Part shown: one piece after another, positions 7,438-11,721 of the stretch
Numbering within the stretch: position 1 is the first letter of the stretch
Layout: every line of letters starts with the position of its first letter
Origin: JAYEJW01 sp034716535
GTDB lineage: Bacteria > Pseudomonadota > Gammaproteobacteria > Chromatiales > Chromatiaceae
Length of the DNA stretch: 11,721 bases
Assembly (NCBI GenBank): GCA_034716535.1
Contig: JAYEJW010000277.1
Location: forward strand, 1-11,721
Direction: 5' to 3'
Made by a program: the position numbers and the translations under genes
Notes under the pieces: generated by a model
Seen by the model: the letters and a program-made list of their open reading frames with translations, nothing else
What the model was told of the DNA's origin: nothing
Database searches by the model: none

Positions 7438-8808
7438 ATGCCAACCAAACGATCCCGCATTTCTTTCGGCGCCGCCACTATACTCAGCGTCCTTTCGTTC
7501 CCGCCTCTTTGCGCGTCGGAGAGCGAGCAGCGTCCGGCGGCATACGAGGAGCCGCCGGTATTGAAGGCGAGCGACCTGTTGCCTACCGAGATGTTGTCCG
7601 GCCCGCGGTACAGGGTCCAGGAAGCGGTACCCACCGACGGCCTTCTGGCCTGGTTCACCATCGATTCGGATTTCGGAACCCTCCGCGCGGCAAGCCCCGA
7701 GATGGCCAAGATCCGTATCAATGAGATCGGCGCTTTGGAGCAGTTGGAGAGTTTCGAAACGAGCGACCTGGCCAAAGACGGATTCAAACGATCGGCGAAA
7801 GAGCTTGGCGACAATCTTTCGCATTTGATCGACGAACCGGAAGAGACCCTGAAGGGCGTACCCGATGGGATCGGACGCTTCTTCAAGCGTACCTACCGCG
7901 CAGCCAAGACCGGGGTGCAGACGGTCCAGGATCGCCGTACGGGTCCCGAGGAAGGCGGGGCCGTTGTTGCGGGTCCGGGGGCTAACCTCCCGGGTGCGCC
8001 GGTTGAGCCTGAGCAGGCTCCGCCGGACATGAGCACGGCCGAGGAAAGCGCGAGACTCGCCGGCAAGACAACTGCGGATATTTTCGGGTACTCGACTCAG
8101 CGTCGCGAGATCGCGAAGCAGTTGCGGGTCGATCCCTACACCTCTAATCCGGTCCTGGCGAAACGTCTCGACGAGGTTGCCTGGTCGGGCTTTTCGGGCG
8201 GCCTCGGCGTCACGGCCTTGAAGGCCCTGGCCCCCGGATCTGCCCTGGTGAGCGTTACCAGCAGTGCGTCCAACTGGGTATGGGATACGCCGCCCGGCGA
8301 TTTGCGGGTCTGGAATGAACAAACCCTATTGGGTCTCGGCGCCGATCAGGATTCCGTGGACCGATTCCTACGCCATCCGTGGTACACGCTGACGCTCCGG
8401 ACGCGGTTGGTCAAGTCATTGAATGCGCTGCAGGGCGTAGCCGACCGGAACAGCATCTTGCCGCTGGCACTCTCGGTCACCTCGTTCGACCAGGCCCGTT
8501 TCGTCGTCGAGTCAACGGAGATGCTCAGCGAAATTCATGGCTCGATAGTCCCTATCGGTCGCCTGACGGCCGACCCTACCGTGGCCGGCTGGACCGCGAA
8601 CGGTCTGATCGTGCCCGCGCCCGTCGACGCCATGTCCTGGACGCCGATGCTGTACAATTTCGCACACCGTCCGGACCTCAGCGTGGTGGAGAGGACCATC
8701 TATATCCGGGGTGGCGCGACCGAGCTCGCTCAAACCCAGCTGGCTGCGCTCGGTTGGCGCCTGCGTCCTTGGACAGGGGCGTTGGATACAGGGGCAGAGA
8801 CGCGGTAG
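7438..8808 (+). CDS. Sec-exported protein of unknown function
   Basis: A 456-residue protein. The frame is open from 7108, inside gltD, but ATG 7438 is chosen because it begins a textbook signal peptide: basic start MPTKRSR, hydrophobic core to about residue 22, and probable cleavage after LCA near residue 26. The Cys there is preceded by Leu and so is not a lipobox. The mature part has a segment with SDFGTLRAASPEMAKIRINE, a basic region ending near residue 160, a Pro/Gly/Ala/Glu linker (about 165-200), and a C-terminal half containing VDPYTSNPVLAKRLDEVAW. No catalytic motif or further membrane helix is evident. The DPYTSNPVL region recalls, from memory, an unnamed family of exported proteobacterial proteins; this was not verified. 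The ribosome-binding site is weak. It converges on the AraC-type gene 53 bp downstream. Expected location: periplasm or outer membrane. Confidence 0.8.
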   Translation: MPTKRSRISFGAATILSVLSFPPLCASESEQRPAAYEEPPVLKASDLLPTEMLSGPRYRVQEAVPTDGLLAWFTIDSDFGTLRAASPEMAKIRINEIGALEQLESFETSDLAKDGFKRSAKELGDNLSHLIDEPEETLKGVPDGIGRFFKRTYRAAKTGVQTVQDRRTGPEEGGAVVAGPGANLPGAPVEPEQAPPDMSTAEESARLAGKTTADIFGYSTQRREIAKQLRVDPYTSNPVLAKRLDEVAWSGFSGGLGVTALKALAPGSALVSVTSSASNWVWDTPPGDLRVWNEQTLLGLGADQDSVDRFLRHPWYTLTLRTRLVKSLNALQGVADRNSILPLALSVTSFDQARFVVESTEMLSEIHGSIVPIGRLTADPTVAGWTANGLIVPAPVDAMSWTPMLYNFAHRPDLSVVERTIYIRGGATELAQTQLAALGWRLRPWTGALDTGAETR

Positions 8809-8819
8809 ACGCGGCTAGT

Positions 8820-8844
8820 ACCTCGTTTCACCTTACTACGAGGT
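8820..8844. terminator. Dyad between convergent genes, possible bidirectional terminator
   Basis: ACCTCGT (8820-8826) and ACGAGGT (8838-8844) form a perfect 7-bp stem with an 11-base loop, in the 53-bp gap between two convergent genes. Only TTT follows on the plus strand, so it is a weak intrinsic terminator at best. Confidence 0.35.
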
Positions 8845-8861
8845 TTCCAAGCGGCCAGATG

Positions 8862-10145
8862 CTATGCGCGCGCCCGCAAGACTAGCCGAAGCCAGTTCAA
8901 TAGAGCGTGTTCCGCACGAAATTGCGCCGGTGTCCTGCCGGTCGCCTTTTTGAACGCGTTGTAAAAGGAAGGCTTGTTGTTGAAGCCGACACGAAGCGCC
9001 ACGTCGATGACCGGTGTCTTTTTCTCGGACGGATCGATCAGGATCCGCTTCGACTCTTCAACGCGGTAGGCGTTGACAAAGTCGTAGAAGCTCTCGCCGA
9101 TTTTTTCGTTGAGGACCTGGGACAGGTGTTTCGGCGAGCATCCCGCACGGCCGGCGAGCGCTTGGTGGGTCAGGTCGGGATCACGAAAGAGCGCGTCGCG
9201 CCTCATGAGTTGGCGAAGACGGTTTCCGAGCACCTCCGCGTGTTCCGGTCTGAGACCGGATTTCTCGTATTTTTTCCTGGAAGAGGGCGTTTGGGCCTGC
9301 ATGTCACCCGGTTGAGCAGGCGCTTGAGGAACAGGTGCGGCAGCGCCGACCGCCGGCCCCAAATGTGTCGGAGAAGTTGCGCCGTGATTTGCACGCTGCA
9401 GCATATCCGGGCGGATGACGAGACGAACGGCGGAGTATGCGGTCACCACGACAAGTACCAGATACGCTGACAGCAAGACGGGAGACAGAAACGGCAGCCC
9501 CAATCCCAGTATTCCCGTCATCGAGGCGAAGCTGATCAGCGAGGCAGCCAGCAGGCCGAGACAAAGAAAGCCGGTCCAGTGCCGCTCGTACGCCGTGGCG
9601 TTCGTCAGGGTGTTTTCATTCGCCGTCGCGGTGATTCTCCAGGCCACGAAGGCGTAGAGGCCGAGCGCGGCCCAGACCGTGAAGAGCTGGATCAGGTTGA
9701 TGGACGCAGCGGGCGGAAACTGCTCGATCGCCCGCTGTATGGTCCCGGGTTGGGATTGCATTTCCACGAACAGAAGCTTCTGCTCGACGGATAGCGCGAA
9801 GACCGGGACCAGTAGCAGGTAACTCGCCAGCGTGGGAAGCAGATGGGGCCAGAAGCGCCTCACAGAAAAGCCTTCGCGTCGCACCTTTGCTCGGACGTAG
9901 AAAAGGAGCAGTGGGCCGATCAGGTAGGTCAAGGGGAAAGGCGCGCCCAGTAAGTGAGGGTAAATCCTGAGCAGTCCGGACACGGAAACGCCTGTCCGCA
10001 GCAGGACCAGGCTGATCATGGCCAGCAGTCCAGCTAGCAGGAAATCGGTCCGGTTACCGCGGCGCGCGACTACGTACACGCCTGAAGCGATCAGAAACCC
10101 CGTAAAGGCCCCGCCGAACTGCAGTGTCGCGATCAGCCCGCGCAC
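8862..10145 (-). CDS. Membrane-embedded AraC-family transcriptional regulator
   Basis: A 427-residue protein. The N-terminal 245 residues carry about seven hydrophobic helices (roughly 4-27, 34-49, 64-85, 98-118, 150-172, 192-215 and 222-245). A Pro/Ala/Gln linker (about 250-290) follows, then a C-terminal AraC/XylS double helix-turn-helix (about 305-413): first helix region around LAGRAGCSPKHLSQVLNE, second around DVALRVGFNNKPSFYNAFKK, with the signature GRTPAQFR. The regulator should sit in the inner membrane and bind DNA from there; the signal is unknown. The start is GTG at 10145. The first helix begins almost at once, as in this family, which supports it. A good promoter lies just upstream. 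An out-of-frame ATG 8 bp upstream (10153) opens a 6-codon ORF overlapping the start. It is divergent from the sulfatase, a plausible target, and convergent with the exported-protein gene. Confidence 0.92.
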   Translation of the reverse strand: MRGLIATLQFGGAFTGFLIASGVYVVARRGNRTDFLLAGLLAMISLVLLRTGVSVSGLLRIYPHLLGAPFPLTYLIGPLLLFYVRAKVRREGFSVRRFWPHLLPTLASYLLLVPVFALSVEQKLLFVEMQSQPGTIQRAIEQFPPAASINLIQLFTVWAALGLYAFVAWRITATANENTLTNATAYERHWTGFLCLGLLAASLISFASMTGILGLGLPFLSPVLLSAYLVLVVVTAYSAVRLVIRPDMLQRANHGATSPTHLGPAVGAAAPVPQAPAQPGDMQAQTPSSRKKYEKSGLRPEHAEVLGNRLRQLMRRDALFRDPDLTHQALAGRAGCSPKHLSQVLNEKIGESFYDFVNAYRVEESKRILIDPSEKKTPVIDVALRVGFNNKPSFYNAFKKATGRTPAQFRAEHALLNWLRLVLRARA

Positions 10146-10186
10146 GGTGACATCCGATAGCCGCCATTGATTCCGAAGATCGCCAA

Positions 10187-10215
10187 AATATACCAGATCG
10201 GTCGGGCCGTTTGAC
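10187..10215 (-). promoter_or_regulatory. Extended -10 promoter for the membrane AraC regulator
   Basis: On the minus strand TATATT (10192-10187) matches the -10 consensus at 5 of 6 bases and is preceded by TGG, an extended -10. A 17-bp spacer leads to GTCAAA (10215-10210), a poor -35, which an extended -10 can tolerate. The predicted transcript would start near 10180, leaving a leader of about 35 nt before the GTG. Confidence 0.5.
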
Positions 10216-10273
10216 CAGACTCAGACTGCCGCGCAACGGGCGCCTTGAAGGCACACCTTTTCAGTCAGAAGAA

Positions 10274-10301
10274 AATCCGCTGGTAAAAGCCGAAGCGGAT
10301 T
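10274..10301. promoter_or_regulatory. Perfect 8-bp dyad, candidate operator between regulator and sulfatase
   Basis: AATCCGCT (10274-10281) and AGCGGATT (10294-10301) are exact reverse complements separated by 12 bp. The half-site centres are 20 bp apart, about two helical turns, which suits a dimeric DNA-binding protein on one face of the DNA. It lies about 130 bp upstream of the AraC start and about 400 bp upstream of the sulfatase. AraC-family proteins more often bind direct repeats, so another regulator or a plain RNA hairpin is equally possible. No T-run follows. Function is inference. Confidence 0.35.
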
Positions 10302-10532
10302 GTCTCCAAGGCCGGAGATAGCTGCTACATAGAGCGCCAACCACCACCTCACGAGGGGAATGGCCGGCGGCACGGATGTGCATAACTCGGTGACCGCCAT
10401 CGAGGCCGACAACTTTTTTGGCAAGCAGGTGATCCAGGAGCCCGGCCGACATCGCCGGGACCATTTCTCCAAGCAGGGTTTCGGCTTCACCCGCTACTCC
10501 CAGGATCGCAAGGCGGCCGGGTTCCCTATGGA

Positions 10533-10541
10533 TCTGAAACG
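10533..10541 (+). repeat. Left flanking direct repeat of the insertion
   Basis: TCTGAAACG here is repeated exactly at 10686-10694, on the far side of the inverted-repeat element. It is a 9-bp target-site duplication candidate. A shorter alternative pair, GCTAC (10541-10545 and 10681-10685), directly abuts the terminal inverted repeats. Confidence 0.6.
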
Positions 10542-10569
10542 CTACTTCTCAATAACCCGAGGCAATCTC

Positions 10570-10605
10570 GTAGGGCGGATCAAGGAGCGCAGCGACGGAT
10601 CCGCC
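10570..10605 (+). repeat. REP-type palindrome, first copy
   Basis: GTAG (10570-10573) is followed by GGCGGATC (10574-10581), an intervening stretch with AGCGCAGCGACG, and GATCCGCC (10598-10605), an exact 8-bp complement. A GTAG tetranucleotide followed by a palindrome is the signature of REP elements mobilised by RAYT transposases (TnpA-REP). Confidence 0.65.
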
Positions 10606-10620
10606 GATGGCCGCGATTTT

Positions 10621-10650
10621 GGTGGGTCCGCTTCGCTTGACCCACCCTAC
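10621..10650 (-). repeat. REP-type palindrome, second copy, opposite orientation
   Basis: On the minus strand it reads GTAG (10650-10647), GGTGGGTC (10646-10639), the loop AAGCGAAGCG, and GACCCACC (10628-10621), an exact 8-bp stem. It resembles the first copy, with 13 of 16 outer-arm bases complementary, so the pair forms an inverted REP doublet with GTAG at both outer ends. Confidence 0.7.
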
Positions 10651-10655
10651 AGCGG

Positions 10656-10675
10656 CCGGGGTGCCCCGGGTTTTT
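10656..10675 (+). terminator. Terminator-like hairpin at the right end of the insertion
   Basis: CCGGG (10656-10660) and CCCGG (10665-10669) pair around GTGC, followed by GTTTTT. As RNA this is a compact intrinsic terminator ending 30 bp before the sulfatase ATG. It overlaps the right inverted repeat, so it may be a by-product of the element. If active it would stop transcripts coming from upstream of the insertion. Confidence 0.4.
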
Positions 10676-10704
10676 GAGAAGCTACTCTGAAACGAGGTAA
10701 CGCT

Positions 10705-11721
10705 ATGAATCTCAAGGACGCCGCACTCGTCGGGTCATTGGCGCTCTGTTTGGCAGGCACGCCCATTGCCGTCTTTGCCCAGACTTCGGCGCTCAGCAGT
10801 GCGGTTCGCACTCATGAGAATATGGAACCCGCGGTACCGCGCCCCACGCAGGAGGCCCAGGCCCAGTCGAAACTGGCCGCACTCAGGGCCGAGACCGGCA
10901 AGGCACCGAACATTGTGATCCTTATGGCCGACGACCTGGGCTATGGCGACCCCGGCGCCTTCGGTGGTGGGATCGCCGTCGGCGCCGCGACCCCGAACAT
11001 CGACCGCCTGGCCCGGGAAGGCCTTCAGCTCACCTCCACCTATTCCCAGCCCACCTGCACCCCCACCCGTTCGGCCATGATCACCGGCCGGCTCCCGATA
11101 CGAACGGGGCTCTACCGCCCCATCCTGGCCGGCGACAAGCTTACCGCGAACCCCTGGGACGGGGAGACCACCTCGGCAAAGATCCTGAGTGAGGCGGGCT
11201 ACACCACGGTACTGGTGGGCAAGTGGCACGTGGGCGAGGCGGTGGGCATGCGGCCACAGGATGTGGGCTTCGACGAGTACTACGGCTATTACCGGGCTCA
11301 GAAAGAATACGTCCAGGCCTACGACAAGCGCCGCTATCCGGACTTGGTGCTGGACCCGGAGAAGTACGCCAAATACCAGGCCATCGAGCAGAGTCAGGGC
11401 CTGGTGCACGGTATCAAGGACGGCGAGACCAAGGACGTGAAGCCCATCCGCAGCATCGAGGACATGGCGAACGCGGACCGGCTACTCAAGGAGTTCACGG
11501 TCGAGAAGATCAAGGCCCTGGCCGCCGCCGGCAAGCCCTTCTACCTGCAACACGCCTTCATGAAGACCCACGCGGACAACCATCCGCCCAAGTCATTCGA
11601 AGGGGCCAGCGCCAGCAAGTACGCCTACAAGGACGCGGTGGTGGAGATCGACGCCTATGTGGGCGAGATCGTCGCCGCCCTGGAGGAGGCCGGCGAGCTG
11701 GAGAACACCCTGATCTTCTTC
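10705..11721 (+). CDS. Periplasmic Cys-type sulfatase (arylsulfatase-like), 3' end outside window
   Basis: 339 codons are present and the frame is open at the window edge. The ATG has GAGGT 6 bp upstream (10694-10698). Residues 1-25 form a Sec signal peptide with likely cleavage after AVFA (residue 25). The alkaline-phosphatase-superfamily core begins APNIVILMADDLGYGD, where Asp76 and Asp77 are metal ligands. The sulfatase signature CTPTRSAMITGR starts at Cys118, expected to be converted to formylglycine (C-x-P-x-R), with Arg122. GKWHVG gives Lys173 and His175. The segment MKTHADNHPP near residue 289 and the final LENTLIFF, which in the family leads to a DNG metal-binding motif, also fit. It should hydrolyse a sulfate ester in the periplasm; the substrate cannot be told. 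A maturation enzyme must be encoded elsewhere. The gene is divergent from the AraC regulator, and an inserted repeat element ends about 10-25 bp before its ATG. Confidence 0.93.
   Translation, partial: MNLKDAALVGSLALCLAGTPIAVFAQTSALSSAVRTHENMEPAVPRPTQEAQAQSKLAALRAETGKAPNIVILMADDLGYGDPGAFGGGIAVGAATPNIDRLAREGLQLTSTYSQPTCTPTRSAMITGRLPIRTGLYRPILAGDKLTANPWDGETTSAKILSEAGYTTVLVGKWHVGEAVGMRPQDVGFDEYYGYYRAQKEYVQAYDKRRYPDLVLDPEKYAKYQAIEQSQGLVHGIKDGETKDVKPIRSIEDMANADRLLKEFTVEKIKALAAAGKPFYLQHAFMKTHADNHPPKSFEGASASKYAYKDAVVEIDAYVGEIVAALEEAGELENTLIFF

Larger units (their letters stand above)
10360..10677 (+). pseudogene. Possible small gene or gene remnant ahead of the sulfatase, its end overwritten by an insertion
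   Basis: The present ORF is 105 codons (ATG 10360, TGA 10675-10677). Codons 1-60, before the inserted element, look coding: 48 of 60 third positions are G or C against 25 of 60 second positions. The product includes the segment DNFFGKQVIQEPGRHRRDHF, which I do not recognise. From about residue 61 the ORF reads through the inserted repeat, so its present tail is not ancestral. The ATG has a purine run (GAGGGG) too close for a normal ribosome-binding site, and the frame is closed by a TAG at 10330-10332. It could be a short upstream gene, the remains of a longer one, or chance. Confidence 0.35.
10542..10685. mobile_element. MITE-like non-autonomous insertion with terminal inverted repeats
   Basis: The left end TTCTCAATAACCCG (10546-10559) is the reverse complement of the right end CGGGTTTTTGAGAA (10667-10680) except for one base. 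The match extends to 18 of 22 bases (10546-10567 against 10659-10680). The element carries no gene. Its centre holds two opposed REP-type hairpins. Boundaries are ambiguous. A 144-bp element (10542-10685) gives a 9-bp duplication, TCTGAAACG. A 135-bp element (10546-10680) gives a 5-bp duplication, GCTAC, and ends exactly on the inverted repeats. It would need a transposase or RAYT supplied from elsewhere; none is in the window. Confidence 0.65.

Noticed and set aside
6170..7444. 424-codon minus-strand ORF over gltD
   Set aside because: Antisense shadow of gltD with no recognisable motif.
7500..7520. Lipoprotein signal in the exported protein
   Set aside because: The Cys is preceded by Pro-Pro-Leu, which does not fit a lipobox; ordinary signal peptidase I cleavage after LCA is more likely.
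6952..8322. 456-codon minus-strand ORF over gltD and the exported-protein gene
   Set aside because: It crosses two genes on the other strand, has no ribosome-binding site or domain, and its composition is that of a shadow.
10221..10490. Minus-strand ORFs of 89 and 67 codons in the regulator-sulfatase intergenic region
   Set aside because: No ribosome-binding site or recognised domain; the plus-strand frame has the better codon-position bias here.
1..11721. CRISPR array, tRNA or rRNA genes, defence or toxin-antitoxin modules
   Set aside because: No regularly spaced repeats, no cloverleaf-like segments and no motifs of such systems were found on either strand.

Overview
The window is high-GC bacterial chromosome with strongly GC-biased third codon positions. 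It looks proteobacterial and most likely gammaproteobacterial (Chromatiales-like), judged from the style of the GltB and GltD proteins and of a seven-helix membrane AraC regulator. That placement is inferred from protein character and was not checked by a search. There is no rRNA, tRNA, CRISPR array, phage gene or transposase gene.

Layout, left to right. (1) The last 26 codons of an unidentified gene (2-82). (2) An unrecognised single-pass membrane protein with a long Glu/Pro/Ala-rich extracytoplasmic stretch and a Gly/Tyr then (Pro-Gln)n tail (271-1197), closed by a clear intrinsic terminator (1218-1245). (3) The NADPH-dependent glutamate synthase genes gltB (1342-5862) and gltD (5900-7303). 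A 14-codon micro-ORF (5859-5903) fills the gap between them and overlaps both neighbours by ATGA, so translation may be coupled across the junction. (4) A Sec-exported protein of unknown function (7438-8808). (5) Convergent to it, a membrane-embedded AraC-family regulator (8862-10145, minus strand). (6) Divergent from the regulator, a periplasmic Cys-type sulfatase (10705 onwards) cut by the window edge.

The 559 bp between the regulator and the sulfatase is the most structured non-coding part. It holds an extended -10 promoter for the regulator, a perfect 8-bp dyad with a 12-bp spacer (10274-10301), a short stretch with coding-like base composition (10360 to about 10541), and a MITE-like insertion of about 135-144 bp. 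The insertion has terminal inverted repeats and direct repeats at both edges. Inside it are two REP-type hairpins, each starting with GTAG and facing opposite ways. It ends a few bases before the sulfatase ribosome-binding site, so it has rebuilt the sulfatase leader.

Functionally, gltB and gltD form one enzyme for ammonia assimilation into glutamate. The AraC regulator and the divergent sulfatase are a plausible regulator-target pair, from arrangement only. I see no clear novel multigene system. The points most worth a second look are the insertion next to the sulfatase start, the coupled micro-ORF between gltB and gltD, and the unrecognised membrane and exported proteins.
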